The notes beneath the pieces are model-generated. The model saw nothing but the letters and a program-made list of their open reading frames with translations. It ran no database searches and was not told the DNA's origin. A stretch of DNA of 64,000 nt from Acidisarcina sp. (lineage in GTDB: Bacteria > Acidobacteriota > Terriglobia > Terriglobales > Acidobacteriaceae), in the NCBI GenBank assembly GCA_035539175.1, contig DATLIY010000007.1, forward strand, positions 620,001 to 684,000, written 5' to 3'. Each line of letters starts with the position of its first letter. The first letter of the stretch is position 1. Shown here piece by piece: positions 8,680 through 18,317 of this stretch. Both the position numbers and the translations under genes were made by a program.

Positions 8680-9336
8680 TTGTCCGACACCGATACGCAT
8701 GCAATCACACGTCGAGGATTCCTAAAGGCTGCCGGTGCCACCGCCGCCAGCACCGTGGTTGAATCCGCCCATGCCATTACCAAAGATCTGAAAGACTCCG
8801 CCAATAGCCCTTCCGCAGTTGGTCCCGGCGCTGTCCCCATCGTCCTCCATGTAAATGGCGTTCCCCACTCGATCTCTGTTGAACCGCGCATGACTCTGGC
8901 CGAAGCGCTCCGCGACAGTCTCGGCCTCACGGGGACCAAGGTGGTCTGCGACCGCGGCTCCTGTTCTGCCTGTACCGTGTGGCTGGACAAGGTTCCGACC
9001 CTCTCCTGCATGACTCTTGCCATCGATGTTGGCACGCGGAAGGTGACGACCATCGAGGGAATCGGCAACCCCGAACACCTGCATCCCGTGCAGGCAGCCT
9101 TCGTCAAACATGACGCCATGCAGTGCGGCTTCTGCACTCCAGGCATGGTGATGAGTTGCACAGCACTGTTGGAGCGTAATCCAAATCCCAGCCTCGACGA
9201 CGTAAAGCAGGCCGTGAGCGGCAACCTCTGCAGATGCGGGACCTATCCCAAAGTCTTTGCTGCTACGCTCGAAGCAGCACAGGAACGCCACGCACTCACA
9301 CAGCCGGTTTCCGCCAGCGATGGCAAGGGAGCTTGA
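8680..9336 (+). CDS. Tat-exported (2Fe-2S) subunit of a molybdenum hydroxylase (PaoA/YagT-like)
   Basis: About 218 residues. A Tat signal (ITRRGFLKAAGATAAS) precedes a plant-ferredoxin-type domain (VVCDRGSCSACTVWL) and a helical second [2Fe-2S] domain (CGFCTPGMVM and LCRCGTY). This two-cluster layout with a Tat leader matches the small subunit of periplasmic aldehyde oxidoreductase PaoABC. TTG 8680 is preferred because AGGGGG at 8666-8671 is spaced 8 bases from it; GTG 8671 is an alternative that would overlap that site. The Mo subunit begins 1 base after the stop. Confidence 0.93.
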   Translation: MSDTDTHAITRRGFLKAAGATAASTVVESAHAITKDLKDSANSPSAVGPGAVPIVLHVNGVPHSISVEPRMTLAEALRDSLGLTGTKVVCDRGSCSACTVWLDKVPTLSCMTLAIDVGTRKVTTIEGIGNPEHLHPVQAAFVKHDAMQCGFCTPGMVMSCTALLERNPNPSLDDVKQAVSGNLCRCGTYPKVFAATLEAAQERHALTQPVSASDGKGA

Positions 9337-9337
9337 T

Positions 9338-11803
9338 ATGGAGAACGAAGCGCTCGAATTGCAAAAGTCCGAAGGGCCGGGTGCAACAGGAAAGCCGACA
9401 GGAACAGCAGTAAAGAAGGATGCTCAGGCCGATTCCGCCACTGCCACGCCTGACCAGCAGGCTCAAGGGGCGAAGCGGACCGACAGCTTTCTCTACGGCA
9501 TTCCCCAGCTTGGCGTTTCGCAGATAGAACGCCAGGTCCCCGCGAATGAGCCGCCTCCCATGCCGGCGAATGCTGACCTGAAATTCATAGGCAAACCGAC
9601 GCCGCGCTATGACGGAGCCGCGAAGGTAACCGGCACTGGCAAGTACACAGCGGACATTCATCTGCCTGGGATGCTCTACGCGAAGATGGTCACCGCTACG
9701 GTTCCCCATGCGCGTGTCCTCTCCATCGATACCTCGGCTGCGGAGAGCTATCCCGGGGTTCGCGCTGTTCACGTGATCCAGCATGTGATGCGCAGTGCGG
9801 AACTGCGCGATCCCTCCCAGGAAATGCCTTCCCGCTATCCAATCGTGCGCTACGCCGGACAGCCCATGGCAGCGGTTGCAGCCACGTCGCAAGCCGCTGC
9901 AAATGAAGCTGCCGCTCTGGTCAAGGTTCAATATGAACCCATGGCGTTTGTCGTGGATCGCGATGCCGCGCGTGCCTCCGATGCTCCGCTGGTCTACCCC
10001 GGTCCTGCCGACCAGGCAGGCACCGCAGGCGGCGGAGGAGGCCCCAAAGACGTGCCGCAGGTCGGCAATGTCCACGGCCCCGCCCGCAAAAGTGTCGGCG
10101 ATGTGGCTCGCGGATTCGCGGAAGCCGACATCGTGGTGGAAGAGGAGTATTACACGCAGGTCCAGACACACTGCGCACTTGAAACCCACGGTGTCGTCGC
10201 CGACTGGAAGCCCGAGGAATTGACGGTCTACGCCTCCACCCAAGGCACGTCCAGCGTGCGCAATGAACTTGCAGAGGTCTTCAAGCTCCCCAAGAGCAAA
10301 GTTCGCGTCATCACCGAGTACATGGGTGGCGGATTCGGCGCTAAGTTTGGAGGGGGAAATGAAGGCGTCGTCGCTGTCGAGCTTTCGCGGAAAGCCAAGG
10401 CTCCTGTCCGCCTGATGCTGGATCGCAAAGAGGAGCACATCGTCTGCAACCGCCCGGACTCCCACCAGAAATTAAAGATCGGGTCCAAGCGGGATGGCAC
10501 CCTTACCGCAATCCAGCTCACCAGCTATGGCACAGCCGGGGTTGGCACCGGAGCAGGCACCGCCGGCCCGGCAACCAACATGTATAAGTCTCCTAATCTG
10601 CTGACCGAGGAGTACGACGTTTTCATCAACGCCGGTCCTGGCGCAGCTTTTCGCGCTCCCGGCCATCCCCAGGGATGCTTCGCGCTCGAGCAGTCCATCG
10701 ATGCGCTTGCCGAGAAGCTCGATCTCGATCCGTTGGAATATCGCAGCCGAATCGACGAAAGCCCTGCCCGCAAAGTCGAACGCCAGATCATTCTGGAAAA
10801 GAGCAACTGGCGCAATCGTCACCGCGCAGGCGCCGATGCAGGTCCAATCAAACGCGGCATGGGGATCGCTCAGTCTGTCTGGTATCGCTTCGTCAATCTC
10901 AATTCCTCCTGCGAAGTTCGCATATCCAAAGATGGCTCGATCGAGCTGATGTCTGCAGTTCAGGACATCGGTGGTGGCACCAAGACAATGCTGGCGCAGG
11001 TTGTTGCGGAGGAGTTCGGCATCCCGCCCCAGAGCGTCGTCATCCGCATCGGCGATACACGCTACCCGATCGGTCCTGACTCCGGCGGCAGCGTAACCAC
11101 CGGCTCCATCTCTCCTGCGGCACGCAGCGCCGCACTTCAGGCAAAGCAGCATTTTCTCGCCGCGATTGCGCCTTCGCTGGGCGTCTCTGCCGACCATCTT
11201 ACGATTGCCGATGGGCGCGTCAGCGTAACCTCCGATCCCTCCCGCTCCTACACCCTGCGGCAGGCTGCAGCAAAGATGCCCACGGACGAAATCTCCGCGC
11301 GCGCCACACGCGTTCCCGATTACACACGGGACAGGCTCACCTATGGCGGCGTCGATTACGTCGAGTTGGCTGTCGATACGGAGACTGGCCGCGTCCACGT
11401 CGAGCGCGTCCTCGGAGTCCACGATTGTGGCCGCCCGATAAATCCGCTCGGGGTGATCAACCAGATCAACGGCGGAATCCTTCAGGGCATCTCCTATGCA
11501 CTCTTCGAGCAGCGCATCATGGACCGCGGCAAGGGGCACATGCTCAACACGAATCTTGAAAACTACAAGATCCTCGGCGCGCGCGAGGTTCCGCAGATCG
11601 ACGTGATCCTGATTGAGAACTACATCGCGCAAAGCTCTACCGATGCTTCAGGAATTGGCGAATCCGCAGGCATTATCACTCTCGCGGCCGCTGTTGCCAA
11701 TGCGTTCTACAATGCCACCGGCGTGCGCATGCGACGGATCCCGATGACCCCGGCGCGCGTTCTTGCCGCGCTCGGCAAAACCAATCAGGAGATGCACGCA
11801 TGA
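9338..11803 (+). CDS. Molybdopterin-binding subunit of aldehyde/xanthine-type oxidoreductase (PaoC/YagR-like)
   Basis: 821 residues. After a ~75-residue low-complexity N-terminal extension, the aldehyde oxidase a/b hammerhead begins at KFIGKPTPRYDGAAKVTG. The Mo-binding core shows GGGFGAKFGGG and FRAPGHPQG, and the GIGESAG segment near the C-terminus holds the conserved catalytic Glu (about E775). It hydroxylates aldehydes or N-heterocycles at a Mo-pyranopterin centre. AAGGGAG upstream fixes ATG 9338, 1 nt after the small-subunit stop. Export would ride on the Tat leader of the Fe-S subunit. The long polar N-terminal extension is unusual for the family. Confidence 0.93.
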   Translation: MENEALELQKSEGPGATGKPTGTAVKKDAQADSATATPDQQAQGAKRTDSFLYGIPQLGVSQIERQVPANEPPPMPANADLKFIGKPTPRYDGAAKVTGTGKYTADIHLPGMLYAKMVTATVPHARVLSIDTSAAESYPGVRAVHVIQHVMRSAELRDPSQEMPSRYPIVRYAGQPMAAVAATSQAAANEAAALVKVQYEPMAFVVDRDAARASDAPLVYPGPADQAGTAGGGGGPKDVPQVGNVHGPARKSVGDVARGFAEADIVVEEEYYTQVQTHCALETHGVVADWKPEELTVYASTQGTSSVRNELAEVFKLPKSKVRVITEYMGGGFGAKFGGGNEGVVAVELSRKAKAPVRLMLDRKEEHIVCNRPDSHQKLKIGSKRDGTLTAIQLTSYGTAGVGTGAGTAGPATNMYKSPNLLTEEYDVFINAGPGAAFRAPGHPQGCFALEQSIDALAEKLDLDPLEYRSRIDESPARKVERQIILEKSNWRNRHRAGADAGPIKRGMGIAQSVWYRFVNLNSSCEVRISKDGSIELMSAVQDIGGGTKTMLAQVVAEEFGIPPQSVVIRIGDTRYPIGPDSGGSVTTGSISPAARSAALQAKQHFLAAIAPSLGVSADHLTIADGRVSVTSDPSRSYTLRQAAAKMPTDEISARATRVPDYTRDRLTYGGVDYVELAVDTETGRVHVERVLGVHDCGRPINPLGVINQINGGILQGISYALFEQRIMDRGKGHMLNTNLENYKILGAREVPQIDVILIENYIAQSSTDASGIGESAGIITLAAAVANAFYNATGVRMRRIPMTPARVLAALGKTNQEMHA

Positions 11804-12807
11804 ACCGCTTCGCGTTCGTTGACTGCACCACCGTTGGAGAAGCGCTCGATCACCTGAAGCAGGGATCGGTCGCGAAGGCCGGCGGCATCGACCTGCTGGA
11901 CCTGATGAAGGACGGCATCGCTTCTCCCTCCCAGCTCGTCAACATCCGGCGGGTACAGGAGCTGCGCGGCATCGATGCATCGGAGCAGGGTCTGAGCCTC
12001 GGCCCTCTCACGACTCTCGCCGAGATTGCCGAACATCCTGTCATCCACGCGCGATACACCGCTTTGTCCGATGCGGCCGGCCACGCCGCAACTCCGCAGA
12101 TACGCAACATGGCGACGGTCGGAGGCAACCTGATGCAGCGCCAGCGATGCTGGTACTTCCGCTCCTCCGACTTCAACTGCCTGCGAAAGGGTGGTGACGA
12201 GTGCTTTGCGCAAAAGGGCGAGAACCAGTACCACGCGATCATGAACAATCAGGCATGCGCGATGGTGCATCCCTCTTCGACTGCAGTGCCACTCATGGCC
12301 TTTGGCGCGCAGGTTGAGCTCACCTCCAAGAAAGGCAAGCGCACCGTTCCGCTCAATGAGTTCTACATTCGTCCCGAGGACAACCTGCTGAGTGAAACCG
12401 TGGTGAACCCCGACGAACTGATCACTCGGATCCTTCTTCCCGCGCCTGCCGCTGGAACGCGTTCGGCGTATCAAAAGTATGGCGAGAAGGAAAGCTTCGA
12501 CTGGCCGCTTGCCGACGCGGGTGTCGTCTTGGCAATGGATGGCAATACCTGCCGCAGCGCTTCGATCGTGATGGGAGTCGCCGCCCCCACACCTCTCCAC
12601 GCGAAAGAGGCGGAAGCCATGCTGGCCGGCAAAGTTATCGATGAAGCAGCGGCGCGCGCCGCTGGAAAAGCTGCCGTCGCTGCGGCAACACCGCTTGCTC
12701 AGAATGGCTATAAAGTGCAGCTCTTCCAGACGGTCGTTTACCGCACCATCCTGCTGGCATCCGGGCAGTTGAAGCGCGATCCCAGCGCAATAGGAGGAAT
12801 GGCATGA
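11800..12807 (+). CDS. FAD-binding subunit of the molybdenum hydroxylase, with a [4Fe-4S]-type insertion (PaoB/YagS-like)
   Basis: 335 residues of the CoxM/XdhB FAD-binding family. KAGGIDLLDLMKDG and IRNMATVGGNLMQRQRC mark the FAD site. Four cysteines at 117, 127, 135 and 153 (CWYFR, FNCLRKGGDEC, NNQAC) occupy the insertion that carries an extra [4Fe-4S] cluster in PaoB and 4-hydroxybenzoyl-CoA reductase beta subunits, so this is probably an aldehyde oxidoreductase rather than a plain xanthine dehydrogenase. Start and stop both overlap neighbours by ATGA, giving strict coupling in the operon. Confidence 0.92.
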   Translation: MNRFAFVDCTTVGEALDHLKQGSVAKAGGIDLLDLMKDGIASPSQLVNIRRVQELRGIDASEQGLSLGPLTTLAEIAEHPVIHARYTALSDAAGHAATPQIRNMATVGGNLMQRQRCWYFRSSDFNCLRKGGDECFAQKGENQYHAIMNNQACAMVHPSSTAVPLMAFGAQVELTSKKGKRTVPLNEFYIRPEDNLLSETVVNPDELITRILLPAPAAGTRSAYQKYGEKESFDWPLADAGVVLAMDGNTCRSASIVMGVAAPTPLHAKEAEAMLAGKVIDEAAARAAGKAAVAAATPLAQNGYKVQLFQTVVYRTILLASGQLKRDPSAIGGMA

Positions 12808-13025
12808 GCGAGATGGTGACGACTACCAAATGCAGGTGCCTGCGCAGCAAGTCGTCCTATGGAGCCTTCGGGGAAGACATCGAAGAGCTGGAGAGCACGG
12901 CGGGAGCTACGACGACCTATTGGTGTCTGAAGACGATGGGAAAATCCGGTCCCGACGAACACTTCGTGCATAAGTCACTCTGCAGGGATGGCAGGGCATG
13001 CTACGAGCCTCGCGATGAGGATTAG
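12804..13025 (+). CDS. 73-residue cysteine-rich protein coupled to the hydroxylase operon
   Basis: Starts within an ATGA overlap with the FAD subunit and ends the operon. Five cysteines (10, 12, 41, 60, 66) lie in KCRCL, YWCLKT and SLCRDGRACYEP, a spacing that could bind a metal or redox cluster. No signal peptide or membrane segment is seen. I do not recognise a characterised family. Translational coupling argues for a real gene serving the enzyme complex, for example as an accessory or cluster-handling protein, which is inference. Confidence 0.7.
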   Translation: MSEMVTTTKCRCLRSKSSYGAFGEDIEELESTAGATTTYWCLKTMGKSGPDEHFVHKSLCRDGRACYEPRDED

Positions 13026-13029
13026 ATAT

Positions 13030-13063
13030 GTCACGGTTACAATTGGAAATCTGTAACCGTGAC
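13030..13063. terminator. Bidirectional hairpin between convergent genes
   Basis: Perfect 12-bp inverted repeat (GTCACGGTTACA and its complement, 13030-13041 and 13052-13063) around a 10-base loop. It lies just after the stop of the Cys-rich gene and before the end of the convergent GH15 gene. No long T-run on either side. Confidence 0.6.
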
Positions 13064-13086
13064 TGAATTCATACGCCAGCTTCGCC

Positions 13087-14904
13087 TCAGCGCCATTGGG
13101 TGTTTTCCTTCCCCGAAAGTCTCCGGTCAAGATATGTCGCGGCGCTGATCAAAGCCAGGTGCGTCAGAGCCTGCGGATAATTTCCCAGGTGCTCGCCACT
13201 GCTGCCCAACTGCTCGGCATAAAGACCAACGTGGTTTGCATATCCCAGCATCTTCTCGAAGAGCAGTCGAGCCTTGTCCAACTTGTGCGAACGCGCCAGG
13301 CACTCGATATACCAGAATGAGCAGGCGGTGAAGCTGCCTTCGCGGCCGCGCAGCCCATCTACATGACTGCTCGCGTCATTGTAGCGATAGACCAGCGTGT
13401 CCTCCACCAGGTTGCGCTCGATCGCATCCAGAGTCGAAAGCCACATCGGATCGACCGGACTGATAAATCGCATCATCGGCATTAACAGTACTGCGGCATC
13501 CAACTGGTCCGACCCCTTCGACTGAACAAAAGCTCCCAGCTTCTCGTTCCAGAAGCTCTTATAGATCTCATCATGGATCGCGTCCCGTGCCGCAATCCAA
13601 CCCGGAAAAGGCGCAGTAAGCGAACGCTTTTGGCCCAGACGGATGGCGCGGTCAAACGCTACCCAGCACATCAGGCGTGAGTGCAGAAACTCCCGCGGGC
13701 CGCCGCGCACCTCCCAAATGCCATTGTCCGGCCGCTCCCAGTTCTTCTCGAGCCAGGCAAGGATGCGCTTCACATCATCCCAATCTTCATGCGAGATTGC
13801 ATCGCCATACTTGTTCGCAAGATAAATGGAATCCAGCATCTCTCCATAGATGTCGAGCTGCAGTTGCTGATACGCTGCATTCCCAATGCGCACGGGCCTG
13901 GAATCGCGATAGCCGCGCAGATGATCGAGCGTGATTTCTTCGAGCTTTTTGGTGCCATCGATGGCATACATCACCTGCAGAGGGCCGCGCTCCGCATCAT
14001 CGCCCAGGCGGTCCTTAAGCCAGCGGATGAAGGCCTCGCTCTCCTCGACAAATCCCAGCCGAATCAGCGCATACAGGCTGAATGAAGAATCCCTCAGCCA
14101 CGTGTAGCGGTAATCCCAGTTCCGTTCGCCACCAATTTCTTCCGGTAGCCCAAACGTGGGAGCAGCAATCAGCGAGCCGTATTTCCGATCCACCAGCAGC
14201 TTCAACATCAGTGCGGAACGGTTCACCATCTCGCGCCAGCGGCCGGTGTAGTTTGAATTGCCAATCCAGGTGCGCCAATAGTGAGACGTCGCATTGAATC
14301 GTGCGGTCACGCTTGGCAGATCGACGTGGTCCGGTTCATCGCGCAGCGCCCCCAGAACAAACGTTGCCGTCTCCCCGGCCTTGAGCGTAAAGGATGCAAC
14401 TGCCTCGCCCTGCTTCTCTTCCAGGGGAACGGTTGCGGAGAGCGACATTGGCGGGCAGGCGCCTGAAGAAGGCGTGAAAACCGCACGGCACCCTGCTACA
14501 ACGATCGAGTGGGTTCCACGCGCGTAGTCGAATTTGGGATCGCACCGCAGGGAAAAAGTAATCGAGCCTTTCACCACTCGAATCATGCGCACCACTTCAT
14601 TCGGCGACGTATCTTCACTCAAGATCGACATGAAGTCTGTCAACTCCGCCACGCCGTCCGAAGCGAGAAAGCGCGTCAACAGAATGTTGGTGTCCGGCAA
14701 GTAAAGCTGCCGTGTGCGATGGCCCTTCAACAGAGGACAGATCGAGAAACAGCCGCCCTTCTCCGGATCGAGAATCGCAGCAAATATAGTGGGGGAATCG
14801 CAGTTCGGGTAACAGAGAAAATCGATCGATCCATTTGTACCTATCAGGGCCAACGAGCGCATATTTCCGATGACGCCATAATCTTCAATTGGCTGAAAGC
14901 CCAC
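13087..14904 (-). CDS. Glycoside hydrolase family 15 protein (glucoamylase/trehalase-like)
   Basis: 605 residues starting at GTG 14904, with AGGGGGA upstream. The N-terminal segment IEDYGVIGNMRSLALIG followed by GSIDFLCYPNCDSPTIFA is the usual start of bacterial GH15 proteins. The (alpha/alpha)6 barrel includes RNWDYRYTWLRDSSFSLYAL and SFWYIECLARSHKLDKA. No signal peptide is seen, so it is probably cytoplasmic and acts on alpha-glucosidic bonds of glycogen, maltodextrin or trehalose; bacterial homologues include trehalases. It is divergent from the transporter at 15071. Confidence 0.93.
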   Translation of the reverse strand: MGFQPIEDYGVIGNMRSLALIGTNGSIDFLCYPNCDSPTIFAAILDPEKGGCFSICPLLKGHRTRQLYLPDTNILLTRFLASDGVAELTDFMSILSEDTSPNEVVRMIRVVKGSITFSLRCDPKFDYARGTHSIVVAGCRAVFTPSSGACPPMSLSATVPLEEKQGEAVASFTLKAGETATFVLGALRDEPDHVDLPSVTARFNATSHYWRTWIGNSNYTGRWREMVNRSALMLKLLVDRKYGSLIAAPTFGLPEEIGGERNWDYRYTWLRDSSFSLYALIRLGFVEESEAFIRWLKDRLGDDAERGPLQVMYAIDGTKKLEEITLDHLRGYRDSRPVRIGNAAYQQLQLDIYGEMLDSIYLANKYGDAISHEDWDDVKRILAWLEKNWERPDNGIWEVRGGPREFLHSRLMCWVAFDRAIRLGQKRSLTAPFPGWIAARDAIHDEIYKSFWNEKLGAFVQSKGSDQLDAAVLLMPMMRFISPVDPMWLSTLDAIERNLVEDTLVYRYNDASSHVDGLRGREGSFTACSFWYIECLARSHKLDKARLLFEKMLGYANHVGLYAEQLGSSGEHLGNYPQALTHLALISAATYLDRRLSGKENTQWR

Positions 14905-15070
14905 AGTTCCCCCTGTGCGTACCCGCTCTTAGATGAGCGACGACATCGGTGGATTGCCTCACTCTCGCAGAATCTGTTGCCATCGTCGATTCAAAACCTG
15001 CATCGTATCAGTGTTACTCTGCAGTGGCGGATAGTCTTCGCCCATTCCCTCGAAAGGGCGGTCACCCGGA

Positions 15071-16939
15071 TTGGGTTTCACCGATTGGTTGTTGTCTGAT
15101 CTTCGCCTGCCGCAAACCCTCCACGGTAAGCCCGACACCGTGCATCCGTGGTGGCGCGTCATGTGCCTTACCGGCGTCGACTACTTCTCGACCCTTGGCT
15201 ACCAGCCAGGCATTGCATTTCTCGCAGCCGGGGTGCTCTCGCCTTTCGCAACCTTGATTCTGGTGCTGGTAACTCTCTTCGCCGCCTTGCCCGTCTACAG
15301 CCGTGTGGCCGCGGCCAGCCCGAATGGACAAGGCAGTATGGCAATGCTCGAGAACCTCTTCCCCAGTTGGCAGGGAAAAGTGTTCATCCTCATCCTGCTC
15401 GGGTTTGCCACGACAGACTTCATCATCACCATGACGCTCTCCGCTGCCGATGCAGCCGCGCATCTCACGCATAATCCATTCGCCCCGGAATGGATGAAGA
15501 GTCAGATGGGCATCACTCTCGTCTTGCTCTCCATCCTTGGCGCGATCTTTCTCAAAGGCTTCAAGGAGGCGATCAATATCGCGGTCGCCCTTGTCTCCAC
15601 ATATCTGGCGTTGAATGCGATCGTCACCATTGTGGCTTTATGGGAGGTGATGCGTCATCCTCAGGCCGTCTCCAACTGGACCCATGCCCTCTTCGCACAT
15701 CATGGCAATCCGCTGGCAATGTTGGGGCTCTCCCTCATTCTCTTCCCCAAACTTGCCCTGGGGCTCTCCGGCTTTGAAACGGGAGTCGCTGTGATGCCAC
15801 TCATCGAGGGGAAGGATCTAGCCGACCGCATACGAAATACGCGGCTGCTTCTGTCGACGGCCGCGATCACGATGAGCATCTTCCTTATCCTGACCAGCGT
15901 CGTCACGACTCTCCTCATCCCCGCCGACGACTTTCAAAGCGGAGGTCAGGCCAATGGCCGCGCGCTCGCGTACCTCGCACATCTCTACCTGGGCAATGTT
16001 TTTGGATCGATTTACGACCTCAGCACCATCCTCATCCTCGCATTTGCCGGATCCTCGGCGATGGCAGGGCTACTGAACCTGATCCCGCGCTACCTGCCTC
16101 GCTTCGGCATGGCGCCAGAGTGGGCGCGCGCCTCGCGGCCCCTGGTACTTGTCTTCATGGCTGTCGCGTTTACCGTCACGCTGCTCTTCCACGCCAACGT
16201 GGACGCCCAGGGAGGCGCCTATGCTACGGGCGTACTGGTACTGATCACCTCAGCGGCTATAGCCGTGACCATCTCCGTATGGAAGGAGCGTCAGCGTTGG
16301 CCATTTCTTCTCATCTCCCTCACCTTTATCTACACAACCGCGCTCAACATCCAGGAGCGGCCCGAGGGCATTAAGATTTCGTCTTTCTTCATCGGCGCCA
16401 TGATCGCCTCGTCGCTCGTCTCGCGGGCTCTGCGGTCCACGGAGTTACGCATCACCGGCATCCATCTCGACCAGGAAGCCGAGGAGCTGCTGGGAGGCAT
16501 CCACGATCAGGTAATCCGGCTCGTCGCGCGCAGACCGCAACCAGAGACCGAGGACGATCTCGATCTAATCGAGGCCAAGGTGCGCCACTACAATGGCCTG
16601 AATGATGGCGCGCGCATCTACTTCTTCCAGGTGGATCGTGGAGACGCCTCCGATTTCCAGGACACTCTTACCGTCCACGGTTCGCGGATCGGGAAGCACA
16701 AGGTTCTCCACGCCAAGAGTCCCGTCGTCGCGAATGCCTTCGCCGCTCTGCTGATCTACCTGGAAAGAAGAAGCGGCAGAATTCCGCATGCCTACTTTAA
16801 GTGGACCGAGGGCAATCCCCTGCTCAATCTCTTGAACTTCATCTTTCTCGGCGAGGGAGACGCCGCACCCGTTGCCCACGAGGTGTTGCGCCGCGCCGTT
16901 CCGGATCCTGAGCACCGGCCCGTCATCCACGTGAGTTAG
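15071..16939 (+). CDS. APC-superfamily amino acid permease-like transporter with a soluble C-terminal domain
   Basis: 622 residues. About 12 hydrophobic segments span roughly residues 25-455 (first helices [19 protein letters not shown] and [19 protein letters not shown]). A soluble tail of about 150 residues begins near [21 protein letters not shown] 15071 is favoured by an AAGGG element about 10 bases upstream; TTG 15086 and 15089 are also possible. The substrate is unknown. The tail resembles no regulatory domain I can name. It is the only transporter between a GH15 enzyme and a methyltransferase, with no operon partner. Confidence 0.78.
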   Translation: MGFTDWLLSDLRLPQTLHGKPDTVHPWWRVMCLTGVDYFSTLGYQPGIAFLAAGVLSPFATLILVLVTLFAALPVYSRVAAASPNGQGSMAMLENLFPSWQGKVFILILLGFATTDFIITMTLSAADAAAHLTHNPFAPEWMKSQMGITLVLLSILGAIFLKGFKEAINIAVALVSTYLALNAIVTIVALWEVMRHPQAVSNWTHALFAHHGNPLAMLGLSLILFPKLALGLSGFETGVAVMPLIEGKDLADRIRNTRLLLSTAAITMSIFLILTSVVTTLLIPADDFQSGGQANGRALAYLAHLYLGNVFGSIYDLSTILILAFAGSSAMAGLLNLIPRYLPRFGMAPEWARASRPLVLVFMAVAFTVTLLFHANVDAQGGAYATGVLVLITSAAIAVTISVWKERQRWPFLLISLTFIYTTALNIQERPEGIKISSFFIGAMIASSLVSRALRSTELRITGIHLDQEAEELLGGIHDQVIRLVARRPQPETEDDLDLIEAKVRHYNGLNDGARIYFFQVDRGDASDFQDTLTVHGSRIGKHKVLHAKSPVVANAFAALLIYLERRSGRIPHAYFKWTEGNPLLNLLNFIFLGEGDAAPVAHEVLRRAVPDPEHRPVIHVS

Positions 16940-16965
16940 GTTGAGCCAGGTTGCAATCGGGACGT

Positions 16966-18066
16966 TCAGGCCTTCGCTTCGTAGACCAGGTTAAAGGGTG
17001 TTTGAGCCACACGCCGGAAGCTGCTGAATCCCCCCTTCAAAACAGTCTCACGAATCCGCGCTTCTCCCGCCTGAGCCCCAAGCGCCAAGCCCACCTCCTG
17101 CGATTTCGAGGCCGGCGTGCAGATCATCGTCGAGGCAGCATAGAATATGCGCCCCACGGGATTGAGGTTGTCTTCCAACGCATCGTTGGCAAAGGGCTCT
17201 ACGATCATCCACGTGCCTTCCGGCCCGAGCGACTGCCTCACATGCTCCGCAGCGCCCACGGGATCGCCCATATCGTGCAGGCAATCAAAGAAGGCCACCA
17301 AATCGTAACTGTCGCCCGGATAATTCTTGGCGGTGGCCACCTGGAACTGGATGCGATCTCCCACTCCTGCGCGTCGCGCTCTCTCCCGCGCCCGCTCAAT
17401 CGATGCCTGGTGATAATCAAATCCAAGAAACTTTGAGTTAGGGAACGCCTGTGCCAGCAGGATCGTGGAAGCGCCATACCCGCAGCCAACATCGGCCACT
17501 ACCGCTCCGTGAGCGAGTTTGTCGGCCATTCCCTCAAGCGCCGGAATCCAACTCGAAACAAGGTTCGCCGCGTAATTCGGGCGGAAGAAACGCTCTGTCC
17601 CCTCGAACAAGGCAGGATGATGCTCGTGCCAACCCACCCCCGTTCCGGAACGAAATGCCTCCGTCACCTTATGCTCGTCCTTGATCATGGCAGAGACAAT
17701 CTGGAACGCTCCGGGAACATATGCCGGGCTGTCTTCCCTGGCTAATGCGTACGCCTGCTCGGGGGATAGACTGAACTGACGCGTCGTTGGATCGTATTGC
17801 ACATATCCGGCGGCTGCCTGGGCACTGAGCCACTCGCGCACATACCTCTCATCGGTTGCGGTCATCGAGGCCAGTTCCGCAGGGGTCAGCGGATGGCCCG
17901 CCGTATCCATTGCACGGTACAACCCCAGTTGATCGCCAAGTAAAACGAGAGATGCGTTCATCGCAGCCCCCAGGTCTCCGACAAACTTCTGCAGAAATTC
18001 GTCAAGTTTCGCCGAATCGATAAACTCCACAGCAGGCTGCTGCGCAGGATCAGGAATCGTAGCCAT
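16966..18066 (-). CDS. Class I SAM-dependent methyltransferase with N-terminal winged-helix domain
   Basis: 366 residues. Residues about 15-110 form a winged-helix-like region (LGDQLGLYRAMDTAG, LTPAELASMTATDERYVREWLSAQA) as in dimerising O-methyltransferase-type proteins and Rv2258c-like enzymes. The SAM-binding fold follows with VVADVGCGYGASTILLAQAF and NSKFLGFDYHQASIERARER. ATG 18066 has GGGAGGGG about 6 bases upstream, clearly the start; a longer frame exists but is unsupported. The methyl acceptor is unknown. Convergent with the APC transporter and divergent from the Fur-type gene. Confidence 0.9.
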   Translation of the reverse strand: MATIPDPAQQPAVEFIDSAKLDEFLQKFVGDLGAAMNASLVLLGDQLGLYRAMDTAGHPLTPAELASMTATDERYVREWLSAQAAAGYVQYDPTTRQFSLSPEQAYALAREDSPAYVPGAFQIVSAMIKDEHKVTEAFRSGTGVGWHEHHPALFEGTERFFRPNYAANLVSSWIPALEGMADKLAHGAVVADVGCGYGASTILLAQAFPNSKFLGFDYHQASIERARERARRAGVGDRIQFQVATAKNYPGDSYDLVAFFDCLHDMGDPVGAAEHVRQSLGPEGTWMIVEPFANDALEDNLNPVGRIFYAASTMICTPASKSQEVGLALGAQAGEARIRETVLKGGFSSFRRVAQTPFNLVYEAKA

Positions 18067-18317
18067 GGTTTTCCCCTCCCAGGTGGAAATGGTTGCGGGG
18101 CCCGGCAGTCCGTCCTCGTGAACGCTCGTCGTGAAAACGCGCCACATTTACGTTCAGAGACGAGCGTGAACATAGCATGCCACTCACCCGCTGCCAAGAG
18201 GGAAAAGGGGGCGATTGACCGCGACAGGATCAGCCCGATGAAAACTTTCCTCACACCCTTGAATGCTCTTTCTGGGTGCGAATTTTGAGGGCCTGTGTTA
18301 GCCTGAACTCAGACTAA

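Noticed and set aside
9296-11632. Long minus-strand frames (380-390 codons) across the Mo subunit gene
   Set aside because: Antisense shadows; the plus-strand gene has full-length family motifs and the shadows show none.
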